Assembly: GCA_016872875.1 (NCBI GenBank)
Contig: VGYW01000059.1
Span: forward strand, 1-28,342
DNA length: 28,342 nt
Direction of reading: 5' to 3'
Source: Planctomycetota bacterium
GTDB lineage: Bacteria > Planctomycetota > PUPC01 > DSUN01
Below the pieces are notes generated by a model. It saw nothing but the letters and a program-made list of their open reading frames with translations. It was not told the origin of the DNA and did not search any database. Positions 20,934 to 28,342 of this stretch are shown here, one piece after another (the stretch's first letter is position 1; each line of letters opens with the position of its first letter). The position numbers were made by a program, and so were the translations under genes.

Positions 20934-23900
20934 ATGCGGCAGATACTTCTGTGCACGTGGCTGATTGGCTGGGGAACGGCATTTGCGGCGGAGACCGGCG
21001 CCGATGGCTTCGCCGGCCTCGTGGCGAAGGAGCCGGGGCTTGTGGGCCAGTGGCGCTTCGAGGGGAGCCTGGCCGATGCCCGGGGCGCGCTCAAGGGCGA
21101 GGTCCGCGGCGGCCAGGCCGAGTTCGCCGAGGGCGCGAACGGCGGCAAGGCGCTCGTGTTCGGGGCCAAGCGGGTGGTGACGATGGGCGAGGCGCCATCG
21201 CTCGACCTCGACCCGACGACCGTCGAGCTATGGTTCAAGCCCACCTTCGGCCTCGGCGGCCAGGGCAACCCCTGCCTCATCGCCAAGCGAAAGACGAGTC
21301 CCGACACCCGCTTCAGCCTCCACGTCTGGAACGACTACACGGGCCTGGCGTTCTGGAACGGCAAGGCGGTTGTCCGCTTCGCGCCCGCCGCCGGGCCGCT
21401 CAAGCGGGGCGAATGGCACTACCTGGTCCTCACGTGCGCGGGCAACGACCTGAAGCTCTACCTCGACGGCAACCTCTGCCGCCCATTGGCTGGCGCCGCC
21501 ACGATCAGCCACGAGAAGAAGGGCCTGCCCCTCATCCTGGGCGCGGCTGATTTCAACGGCTTCGAGCACTACGAGGGCGCGATTGACGAACTCGCCATCT
21601 ACTCGCGCGTCCTCTCGCCCGTGGAGCTCGAGCGGCACATGGACGCGATGGGCGCGAAGAGGCGGGTGAGCCGCGAGGAGATAGCGGCCCTCGCCGAGAA
21701 GGAGCGCCTGGCCCGCGAAGAGACCCGCAAGAAGGAGCTCGCCACGCTGATGACCTACGAGCGCCTCTTCGCCCGCGGCGAGAGCCGCGTCTACAAGGGC
21801 GAATCCCTCGGCGCCATCCGCCTCCCCGTCGGCGGCATCGGCGCCGGCTCAATCCAGATTGACGGCAAGGCCACCCGCCCCGTCTGGCAGATCTTCAACA
21901 ACATGAATCAAGCCGCCGTGCCCGACAGCTTCTTCGCCATCCGCGTCAGCGGCGACAAGCCGATCCTCAAGACTCTCCAAACCGAACCCGTTGGCACTTA
22001 CGCAGCTATGAAGTCCCTCACCTTCCGGGGCGAATACCCCTTCGGTTGGTACGACTTCGACGACCCCGACCTGCCCGTCAAGGTGAGCCTGGAGACGTTC
22101 AATCCTCTCATCCCGCTGAACACCAAGGACTCCGCCATCCCCTGCGCGATCTACAACGTCACCGTGAAGAACCCCACCGGCAAGCCGGTCGAGGTCGCCC
22201 TGCTCGCCCATCAGCGGAACGCCGTGGGCACGGAGGGCCACAAGACCAGCATGCGGCGCACCGAGCGCGCGACGATCCTCGACATGACCGGCGCCAAGCC
22301 GGGGAGCATGGCCCTCGCGGTCCTCGGTGCCGGTGAAGGGGCCGATGGCGCCCTCTCCGCAACCATCAAGCTCGATCCGGGTGCGAGCCGGACCGTGCCC
22401 TTCGTTCTGGCCTGGCATTTCGCCGCCGGCCGACACGGCGGCGGGGCGTGGGGCGGCGAGGGGAATATGTATGAGAACTGGTGGCCCAACGCCGGGGCCG
22501 TGGCCGACGACGTGGCTGCCCGCCTCGACGAGCTGACGAAGCGCACCCGCCTCTTCCACGACACGCTCTACGCGACCAACCTGCCCTACTGGCTCCTCGA
22601 CCGCCTGAGCTCGCAGCTTGTCGTGCTGCGGAGCCCGACGACGTTCTGGACGAAGGCCGGCTACTTCGGCGGCTGGGAGGGCTGCTCGCCAGGGAGCGGC
22701 TGCTGCCACGGAAACTGCAACCACGTGTGGCAGTACGCCCAGAGCCACGGACGCCTCTTCCCCGAAATCGCCCGCACCATGCGCGAGCAGGAGTTCCGCT
22801 TCATGGCCCCCAACGGCGCAATCCCGCACCGCCAGCCCGCCAGCCACCCCGCCTTCGACGGCCAGTGCGGCGGAATCCTGGGCGCCTGGCGCGAGCACCT
22901 CTGCTCCGCCGACGCCGCCTGGCTCGCCAAGCAGTGGCCCGCGGCGAAGAAGGCGATGGAGTTCCTCATCGCCACCCACGACAAGGATGAGGATGGCGTG
23001 CTGACGGGTCCTCAGTGGAACACCCTCGACTGCAACACGGGCGGCAACACCTCGTGGTTGGGCACCCTCTACCTCGCCGCCCTCGCCGCAAGCGAGAAGA
23101 TGGCACTGCTCCAGAAGGACGAGGCGGCTGCGGCCCGCTACCGCAAAATCCGCGAGAGCGGCTCGAAGAAGCAGGACGAATCGCTCTTCAACGGCGAATA
23201 CTACATCCAGATCCCCGACAAGCAGGCCCACCGGGACTACCACGACGGCTGCCACATAGACATGCTCCTCGGCCAGTGGTGGGCGCACCAGCTCGACCTC
23301 GGCTGGCTCTACCCGCCTGACCGCTGCGCGAAAGCGATGGGCGCCCTCTTCCTCCACAACTTCCGCACCAACTTCCGCGGCGTGCCCCAGGCCCCAAGGA
23401 AGTTCGTGGCCGACGACGACGACGGCCTCCAGATGATCTGCTGGCCCAAGGAGAACCGCCCGCCCAACCACACCATCTACGCCGACGAGGCGATGACCGG
23501 CTTCGAATACTCCGCCGCCGCCATGATGGTCTACGCCGGCCTCATGAAGGAGGGCTTCGGGGTGGTCCGCGCCGTGGCCGACCGCTACGACGGCCGCCTC
23601 CGCACCGGCCTCACGGGCGGCGGAACTTCCTCCTGGGGCTACAGCGGCAACCCGTTCTGCGACGACGAGTGCGGGAAGTTCTACGCCCGCCCCATGAGCA
23701 TCTGGTCAATGCTCCTCGCCTGCCAGGGCTTCATCTACGACGGTCCCGCCGGCACCATCGGCTTCAAGCCCCTCTGGCGGCCCGACGACCACGTCAGCTT
23801 CTGGAGCGGCGCCCAGGGCTGGGGCCTCTTCACCCAGAAGCGCGAGGCGACCCGCCAGACCGAGCGCATCGAGGTCCGCCACGGCAAGCTCGCCGCCAGG

Positions 23901-24092
23901 ACCCTCGTCTTCGAGCTCCCGAAGGACGCCAAGCCCTCCAGGATCGCCGTCGCAATTGACGCCCAGCCGCTCAAGGCTATCCACGCCCTCAAGGACGGCC
24001 AGCTCACCATCACCCTGGACGCCAGGTGCGTCGTCGAGTCCAACGGCCCCGCCGCAGGTGCCCGGGCGCTGACAGTAACCATGGAGTGGTGA
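20934..24092 (+). CDS. Secreted LamG-GH116 glycoside hydrolase, 1052 aa
   Basis: A signal peptide (MRQILLCTWLIGWGTAFAA) is followed by a LamG/concanavalin-A-like domain (about 28-240: GLVGQWRFEGSLADARGALK, FKPTFGLGGQGNPCLIAKRK, GAIDELAIYSRVLSPVELER), a short charged helical linker, then the GH116 N-terminal beta domain (from ~289, LGAIRLPVGGIGAGSIQIDG) and an (alpha/alpha)6 catalytic domain. GH116 enzymes are retaining beta-glucosidases/glucosylceramidases. By family alignment from memory, the likely nucleophile is Glu582 (GGWEGCSPGSGCCHGNCNHV) and the acid/base Asp699 (WNTLDCNTGG). LamG suggests glycan binding. ATG 20934 has GGAGG 9 bp upstream. It is probably periplasmic or surface-exposed, acting in polysaccharide or glycolipid breakdown with the following PQQ-like protein as a neighbour of unknown role. 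Confidence 0.85.
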   Translation: MRQILLCTWLIGWGTAFAAETGADGFAGLVAKEPGLVGQWRFEGSLADARGALKGEVRGGQAEFAEGANGGKALVFGAKRVVTMGEAPSLDLDPTTVELWFKPTFGLGGQGNPCLIAKRKTSPDTRFSLHVWNDYTGLAFWNGKAVVRFAPAAGPLKRGEWHYLVLTCAGNDLKLYLDGNLCRPLAGAATISHEKKGLPLILGAADFNGFEHYEGAIDELAIYSRVLSPVELERHMDAMGAKRRVSREEIAALAEKERLAREETRKKELATLMTYERLFARGESRVYKGESLGAIRLPVGGIGAGSIQIDGKATRPVWQIFNNMNQAAVPDSFFAIRVSGDKPILKTLQTEPVGTYAAMKSLTFRGEYPFGWYDFDDPDLPVKVSLETFNPLIPLNTKDSAIPCAIYNVTVKNPTGKPVEVALLAHQRNAVGTEGHKTSMRRTERATILDMTGAKPGSMALAVLGAGEGADGALSATIKLDPGASRTVPFVLAWHFAAGRHGGGAWGGEGNMYENWWPNAGAVADDVAARLDELTKRTRLFHDTLYATNLPYWLLDRLSSQLVVLRSPTTFWTKAGYFGGWEGCSPGSGCCHGNCNHVWQYAQSHGRLFPEIARTMREQEFRFMAPNGAIPHRQPASHPAFDGQCGGILGAWREHLCSADAAWLAKQWPAAKKAMEFLIATHDKDEDGVLTGPQWNTLDCNTGGNTSWLGTLYLAALAASEKMALLQKDEAAAARYRKIRESGSKKQDESLFNGEYYIQIPDKQAHRDYHDGCHIDMLLGQWWAHQLDLGWLYPPDRCAKAMGALFLHNFRTNFRGVPQAPRKFVADDDDGLQMICWPKENRPPNHTIYADEAMTGFEYSAAAMMVYAGLMKEGFGVVRAVADRYDGRLRTGLTGGGTSSWGYSGNPFCDDECGKFYARPMSIWSMLLACQGFIYDGPAGTIGFKPLWRPDDHVSFWSGAQGWGLFTQKREATRQTERIEVRHGKLAARTLVFELPKDAKPSRIAVAIDAQPLKAIHALKDGQLTITLDARCVVESNGPAAGARALTVTMEW

Positions 24093-24128
24093 GAATTGGG
24101 ACCCGCCCGCGGAAAGTGCGTGAGCCTG

Positions 24129-24238
24129 TTGGAGTGCGGCGGCTTGACGCCGCTTTCGATGCGCCCTGGGATACTTCGCAAAGCTCACTCCTTCGGTGCG
24201 GGCCGGTTGAAAAGCGGCGTCAAGCCGCCGCACTCCAA
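24129..24238. repeat. 28-bp perfect inverted repeat, 110-bp hairpin element
   Basis: Arms 24129-24156 and 24211-24238 are exact complements (TTGGAGTGCGGCGG... and ...CCGCCGCACTCCAA). The arms begin like the 144-bp array at 6161-6660 (GGAGTGCGGC, GCCGCTTT), so they are likely one family. It lies between the glycosidase and the second PQQ gene and may act as a terminator. Confidence 0.85.
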
Positions 24239-24303
24239 CTGGCTGTCGCACTGCACCGGGCACTTGCCGCCTTACGGGTCTGACTTTGGTTAGGGCAAAC
24301 ACC

Positions 24304-25836
24304 ATGCTGAGATGTTTCACGGCCTTGCTGGCGCTGGCTGCGCAGGCCGTTGCCGCTGGCGACCAGCCGCAGTGGGGCGAGCGGTTCTCGAGGAACATGG
24401 TCTCGCCCGAACGCGGCCTGCCGGAGGAGTTCGATCCAAAGACGGGGAAGAACATCAAGTGGGTGGCGCCCCTGGGCACGGAGTCGTACGCCACGCCCAT
24501 CGTGGCGGGGGGGCGCGTGTTGATGGGGACGAACAACAACCGCCCGCGCGACCCGCGCCACCAGGGCGACCGCGGGGTGCTCCTATGCCTCGACGAGAAG
24601 ACGGGGGAACTGGTCTGGCAGCTCGTGGTGCCCAAGATCACGGCCACCCCACCAGACCCCTACCTCGACTGGCCGAACGCCGGCATCTGCTCGCCCCCAA
24701 CGGTCGAGGGCGACCGCGTCTACGCCATGACCAACCGCTGCGAGGCCGTCTGCCTCGACCTCCACGGCCTGGCCAACGGCAACGACGGGCCTTACCAGGA
24801 CGAGGGGCGCCACATGACCCCCGCCGACCGCGAGCCGATGGCCCCTGGCAAGACCGATGCCGACATCCTCTGGCTCTTCGACCTCCGCAAGGAGTGCGGC
24901 GTCTACCAGAACGACGCCACCCACTGCTCGATCCTCCTCCACGGCGATTTCCTCTACATCAACACGTCGAACGGCGTGGACGGCTCGCACCGTCGGAATC
25001 CCGCGCCCGACGCCCCCAGCCTGATCGTGCTGGAGAAGGCGACGGGGCGGCTTGTGGCCCAGGACGACGAGCGGATCGGCGGGAAAGTGTACCACTGCAC
25101 CTGGTCGTCCCCCGCGCTCGGCGAGGTCGGCGGAAAGCCCCTGGTCGTCTTTTGCGGGGGAGATGGCGTGGTCTACGCCTTCGATGCCCTCACCACCGCG
25201 CCCCCGCCCGGCCAGGTGCTCAAGCTCAAGCGGGCCTGGCGCTTCGACCCCGACCCAACATCGCCGAAGGAGGACATCCATAAGTACAAGCATAACCGCG
25301 AGATAGGGCCAAGCAACGTCAAGAGCATGCCAGTCTTCCACCAGGGACGCGTCTACATCACCGTCGGGGGCGACATCTGGTGGGGGAAGAACAAGGCCTG
25401 GCTCAAGTGCATCGGTCTCGGTGGCACAGGCGTCCCGCCTGTGAGCGCCGGGGACACAGGCAAGATGCCTGTGCCACCTGTCTCTGAGGTATGGTCCTAC
25501 GACCTGAGGAGCCACTGCTGCTCCACGCCCGCCATCGCGGACGGGTTGGTCTACGTGGCGGATTGCGGGCGGCTCGTTCACTGCGTCGAGGCCGCCACCG
25601 GGCGCGGCGTCTGGACCCACGAGATGAAGGGGGACGTCTGGGCCTCCCCCCTCGTGGCCGACGGCAAGGTGTTCATCGGCAGCAGGCGCGGCGACTTCGC
25701 CATCCTGGCCGCGGGCCGAGAGAAGAAGCTCCTGAGCAGCGTTCAGCTCGATGGCGCCATCTGCGGCAGCCCCGTGGTCGCCAACGGCACCCTCTACATC
25801 GCCACCCTCACCCGCCTCTATGCCATCCAGCGCTGA
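24304..25836 (+). CDS. Secreted PQQ-like beta-propeller repeat protein, 510 aa
   Basis: A signal peptide (MLRCFTALLALAAQAVAAGD) is followed by propeller blades with the usual G-x-L/V-x-W spacing: KTGELVWQLVVPK, GVDGSHRRNPAPDAPSLIVL, YHCTWSSPALGEVGGKPLVV, WSYDLRSHCCSTPAIADGLV, GRGVWTHEMKGDVWASPLVA. Homologues are outer-compartment proteins of unknown ligand, common in Planctomycetota. ATG 24304 has AGGG 9 bp upstream; the upstream in-frame GTG is less likely. At about residues 374-395 the blade KAWLKCIG...EVWSYDL is interrupted by GGTGVPPVSAGDTGKMPVPP, an in-frame palindromic repeat identical at base level to one in hypF. Same strand and order as the glycosidase; co-transcription is possible if the hairpin between them is read through. 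Confidence 0.85.
   Translation: MLRCFTALLALAAQAVAAGDQPQWGERFSRNMVSPERGLPEEFDPKTGKNIKWVAPLGTESYATPIVAGGRVLMGTNNNRPRDPRHQGDRGVLLCLDEKTGELVWQLVVPKITATPPDPYLDWPNAGICSPPTVEGDRVYAMTNRCEAVCLDLHGLANGNDGPYQDEGRHMTPADREPMAPGKTDADILWLFDLRKECGVYQNDATHCSILLHGDFLYINTSNGVDGSHRRNPAPDAPSLIVLEKATGRLVAQDDERIGGKVYHCTWSSPALGEVGGKPLVVFCGGDGVVYAFDALTTAPPPGQVLKLKRAWRFDPDPTSPKEDIHKYKHNREIGPSNVKSMPVFHQGRVYITVGGDIWWGKNKAWLKCIGLGGTGVPPVSAGDTGKMPVPPVSEVWSYDLRSHCCSTPAIADGLVYVADCGRLVHCVEAATGRGVWTHEMKGDVWASPLVADGKVFIGSRRGDFAILAAGREKKLLSSVQLDGAICGSPVVANGTLYIATLTRLYAIQR
25423..25482. repeat. In-frame ACAGGC...GCCTGT element in the PQQ gene
   Basis: CACAGGCGTCCCGCCTGTG (about 25426-25444) and ACAGGCAAGATGCCTGT (about 25456-25472). 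The second hairpin with its flanks (GACACAGGC...GTGCCACC) is the same as in hypF at 19299-19324. Confidence 0.8.
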
Positions 25837-25870
25837 TGGGCGCCGCCAACCGCCAATGACTCAGGGCCAG

Positions 25871-25896
25871 TTCCCTCTCCCAAAGGGATAGGGGAA
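25871..25896. terminator. Possible bidirectional terminator hairpin
   Basis: TTCCCTCTCCC pairs with GGGATAGGGGAA, imperfectly, in the short gap between the convergent PQQ gene and REC-DHp gene. There is no T-tract. It also resembles the CCTCTCCC repeats elsewhere. Confidence 0.35.
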
Positions 25897-25923
25897 AGGC
25901 CGTTCGTCTGGTCTCGGTGGGGT

Positions 25924-26628
25924 TCATTCGGTCGGGGGGTGGCCTAGGTCGAGCATGCGGATGGGGCCGAGGTAGGTGGTGGTGGCCACGGTCTTCAGCT
26001 CGGCAAGCTGCTGGACGATTCTGCGGATGCGCGCGCAGGCGTCGAAGGCGGCCTGGAGGCGTGCATGGAGCTGTCCATTGACGTCGCCGAGGCCCCTGAG
26101 GGCGAGCTCGAGGTTGCCCAGGGCGATGGTGAGGGGGTTGTTGATCTCGTGGGCGAGCGTGACCTGCATGGCGGCGATGGCGGCGAGCTCCTTGGCGTCG
26201 GCGAGCTGTTCATGTGCCTGCCTGAGCCGCAGGGCGGCGCGCACGCGGGCGAGGAGCTCCGTGTGGCGGATGGGCTTGGTGACGTAGTCGTCGGCGCCCG
26301 CGGCGAGCCCTTCGGCGAGCTGTTCCTCCTCCGTGAGGGCCGTGGCCAGGATGATGGGGACGTGGCGCTCGCGCTGGGCGGCGCGGATGCGGCGGCAGAC
26401 CTCCAGGCCGTCCATGCCAGGCATCATGATGTCCAGGATGATGAGGGACAGGTCCGCCTCGGCCTCGGCGATGGCGAGCGCCGTCGGGCCGTCGGCCGCA
26501 TAGAGGATGCGGTGCTGCTCGCAGGCGAGCAGGAGGCCGAGGAGGCGGCGGGCCTCGGGGTGGTCGTCCACGACCAGGATCGTCTCCTGCGTCGGGGCGG
26601 GGGGGCTGTCTAGGGCAGTGTCAGGCAC
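25924..26628 (-). CDS. Response-regulator receiver fused to a histidine-kinase DHp domain, no ATPase, 234 aa
   Basis: The receiver domain (about 15-130) has ILVVDDHPE (acidic pair), [13 protein letters not shown] (phospho-acceptor Asp), ILATALT (Thr) and YVTKPI (Lys). A coiled-coil linker ([20 protein letters not shown]) leads to a HisKA helix with the H-box [20 protein letters not shown], and the protein ends shortly after. No N, G1 or G2 box is present. It therefore cannot autophosphorylate alone but could be phosphorylated or dimerise with another kinase. GTG 26628 has GGAG 7 bp upstream and overlaps the hybrid kinase stop by 8 bp, so it is translationally coupled to it. A longer reading frame from 26733 is a shadow of the kinase. 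Confidence 0.8.
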   Translation of the reverse strand: MPDTALDSPPAPTQETILVVDDHPEARRLLGLLLACEQHRILYAADGPTALAIAEAEADLSLIILDIMMPGMDGLEVCRRIRAAQRERHVPIILATALTEEEQLAEGLAAGADDYVTKPIRHTELLARVRAALRLRQAHEQLADAKELAAIAAMQVTLAHEINNPLTIALGNLELALRGLGDVNGQLHARLQAAFDACARIRRIVQQLAELKTVATTTYLGPIRMLDLGHPPTE

Positions 26629-28342
26629 AGGGTTGCTCCGATAGCTGAGGTGTGGGGGCGTTCGAGGCAACTGGCGGCTGCTGGGCGCCCGGCAGGTGTT
26701 CGGCGATGGCGCGCAAGAGGTCGTCGGGGTCAACCGGCTTGGTGACGTAGGCGGTGCAGCCGGCTTGGAGGCACCTCTCCTGGTCGCCTGCCATGGCGTG
26801 CGCGGTGAGTGCCAGGATGGGGAGGCTCTGGCCCCCTGGCGTCGCGGCGGATGCGGCGAGTGGCCTCCAAGCCGTCGAGGTTGGGCATCTGCACGTCCAT
26901 GAGCACGAGGTCCACGGGCTCGCGCTGAACGGCCTCAACGGCGCTGAGGCCGTCCTCGGCGAGGAGCATGCGGTGGCCTTCGCGTTCGAGGACGGAGCGG
27001 AGGAGGGCCTGGGTGGCCGGCCTGTCCTCGGCCACGAGGATGGTGGCGGGGCGGGAGGGGGGCTCAGGGACCATTTCTGATTTCTGATTTCTGATTTCTG
27101 ATTGCTTCAGAGGCCCCGGTCTTCTCTCCTCTCTCTGCTGGCTCTGCGTGAGACCCGTCTCGGGCCCGGCTGAGGTGGCGGTGGCCCGGGCGGCGTCGAG
27201 CAGTTCGGCCACGCGCGAGACCATGTCGGGAATGTCGGCCGCCGACTTGCGCAGGATGGCGTCGTAGCGGCCGTTGAGGCGGGCGAGGTCGGCGGGGGAG
27301 AGGTCGCGCGCGGTGTTGACGATGACAGGCACCCGCCTGGTCGCCTCCCGCTGCCGGAGGGCGTCGAGGACCTCGAAGCCGTCAACGTCGGGCATGACGA
27401 GGTCGAGGACCACGAGGTCCACCGGCTGGCGGGCGTCGAGCATGGCCAGGCATTCGGCGCCGCTGGCGGCGGTGGCGGCGCGGTAGCCGGCCCTTGTGAG
27501 GGCGCGCTCGATGATGCGCAGGGTCGCCCGCTCGTCGTCAACCACCAGCACGTTGCCGCCGGCTGCGAAGCGGTGGCGCAGCCGCTCGAGCTTCCGAACC
27601 AGCAGGTCGCCGTCCATCGGCTTCTCGATGTAGTCCAGGGCGCCCAGGCTGTACGCCTTGCGCCGGTCGGGCAGCACGGAGCAAACGATGACGGGGACGC
27701 AGGCGAGCGCGGGGTCGGCCTTGAGGGCCTTGAGGACCTGGAAGCCGTCCATCACGGGGAGCACGAGGTCGAGGAGGATGGCGAGGGGGGGCTGGCGTCG
27801 GGCCAGCTCGATGGCGGCGGCGCCGTCGCGCGCCACCACAGGGTGGTAGCCCGCCTTCCGCAGGAGGGCGCTCGTCAGGTGCGCCGTCGTCGGGTCGTCC
27901 TCGACTACCAGCACCAGCGCATCGTCCGGCAGGTTTCGGATTTCGGGTTTCGGATTTCGGACCTCAGATGGCTGCGCGGGGGCCTCGCGTTGGGGCCGCG
28001 GCGCGAGATGGTTCTTGATGGTGAAGTGGAAGGTGCTGCCGCGCCCGGGGGCGCTCTCGACCCAGATGCGGCCGCCGAGGAGTCCGACGAGGCGCTTGGA
28101 GATGGCGAGCCCGAGGCCCGTGCCGCCGTACTTGCGCGAGATCGAGCCGTCGGCCTGCACGAATGCCTCGAAGACCGCGTCGAGCTTGTCCGCCGGGATG
28201 CCGATCCCGGTGTCGGCCACTGCGAAGTGGATCATTTCCCGGCGCTCCCCCTCCTCCGCGGGGAGAAGGCACTGCCCCCTCTCCCCCTGGGAGAGGGCCG
28301 GGGTGAGGGCTCCGGAAAGAGGGGGTTGCGTGGCTCCCGGCG
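26621..28342 (-). CDS. Hybrid histidine kinase with three receiver domains, N-terminus beyond window, frameshifted
   Basis: Visible part: ATPase domain with [20 protein letters not shown] (G1/F box) and [19 protein letters not shown] (G2), then three receivers: [11 protein letters not shown]...[11 protein letters not shown]...[18 protein letters not shown]...[11 protein letters not shown]...[19 protein letters not shown]...[11 protein letters not shown]...YVTKPVD. All key Asp and Lys are kept. The third receiver is split by a frameshift near 26843-26848: the first frame ends its homology at RRIRRDA, the other resumes at [14 protein letters not shown]. Removing one G from a five-G run restores it. 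Linkers before receivers 1 and 3 ([24 protein letters not shown]) are 7-bp repeats, and the ATPase domain carries [13 protein letters not shown] repeat sequence upstream of 28250. The frame stays open to the window edge. The sensor domain is not visible. Confidence 0.85.
27073..27103. repeat. TTTCTGA heptamer array, kinase linker before receiver 3
   Basis: Four TTTCTGA units. On the coding strand they are translated as [11 protein letters not shown] between receivers 2 and 3. Confidence 0.9.
27937..27963. repeat. TTTCGG heptamer array, kinase linker before receiver 1
   Basis: Units GTTTCGG/ATTTCGG alternating, translated as [12 protein letters not shown] between the ATPase domain and receiver 1. 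Confidence 0.9.
28251..28313. repeat. CCTCTCCC palindromic repeat inside the kinase ATPase domain
   Basis: CCCTCTCCCCCTGGGAGAGGG (split here as CCCTCTCCC and GGGAGAGGG) and CTCCTCCGCGGGGAG. It is translated in frame as [13 protein letters not shown] then [12 protein letters not shown] directly before [13 protein letters not shown]. It is the same family as the hypF block. Confidence 0.75.

Noticed and set aside
24240..24303. tRNA or small RNA gene before the second PQQ gene
   Set aside because: No cloverleaf, no T-arm consensus and no anticodon stem could be formed by eye.
26843..26848. Programmed ribosomal frameshift in the kinase
   Set aside because: No recognisable slippery heptamer with a stimulatory structure; a one-base error or mutation in a G-run is simpler.

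Overview
The window is GC-rich bacterial DNA, most likely from a member of the Planctomycetota or a close PVC relative. That assignment is an inference from the gene mix: secreted PQQ-like beta-propeller proteins, a Gfo/Idh/MocA oxidoreductase fragment, a LamG-GH116 glycosidase, a BD-FAE-like esterase, a secreted TPR/HEAT protein, and an unusual load of short palindromic and heptanucleotide repeats. No rRNA, tRNA, CRISPR array, transposase or phage gene was recognised. Hydrogenase maturation genes suggest an anaerobic or facultative lifestyle, but no hydrogenase structural gene is present.

Layout. 1-2000: a Gfo/Idh/MocA C-terminal fragment, a ~300-bp palindrome and a frameshifted beta-propeller gene, all minus strand except a doubtful small plus-strand ORF. 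2190-4102: two plus-strand genes, each with a good sigma70-type promoter (a 110-residue helical protein and a secreted TPR/HEAT protein). 4182-4577: a nested palindrome. 4611-5974: a remnant B12-binding/radical-SAM gene running into a type III polyketide synthase remnant, both missing catalytic segments. 6161-6660: a 144-bp tandem palindrome array. 6747-8216: a two-anchor membrane protein. 8481-9498: rplM-rpsI. 9689-10603: an esterase-like protein lacking its serine nucleophile.

10766-19958: a minus-strand run transcribed hypF, LRR protein, hypC, hypD, four-helix-bundle protein, hypE, queA. HypC/D/E/F build the Fe(CN)2CO group of [NiFe] hydrogenases: HypF and HypE make cyanide from carbamoyl phosphate, and HypC-HypD hold the iron. 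The LRR and four-helix genes are unrelated passengers. 20074-25836: plus-strand gph-like phosphatase, LamG-GH116 glycosidase and a second PQQ-like protein. 25924-28342: minus-strand hybrid histidine kinase (runs off the window, frameshifted) overlapping a REC-DHp protein.

The most notable feature is the repeat system. (i) Arrays with a 7-bp period but different sequences sit at all six gene junctions of the hyp/queA run. One junction pair forms a 33-bp perfect inverted repeat around the four-helix-bundle gene. (ii) Other 7-bp arrays and palindromic repeats lie in frame inside hypF (about 235 extra residues), the hybrid kinase and the second PQQ gene; queA has a smaller one. (iii) A ~70-bp palindrome centred on TGTCTGACA occurs four times, in two cases joined to a shared leader carrying the ribosome-binding site of the next gene. 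Several genes are truncated, internally deleted or frameshifted; the sequence alone cannot separate real decay from assembly error.
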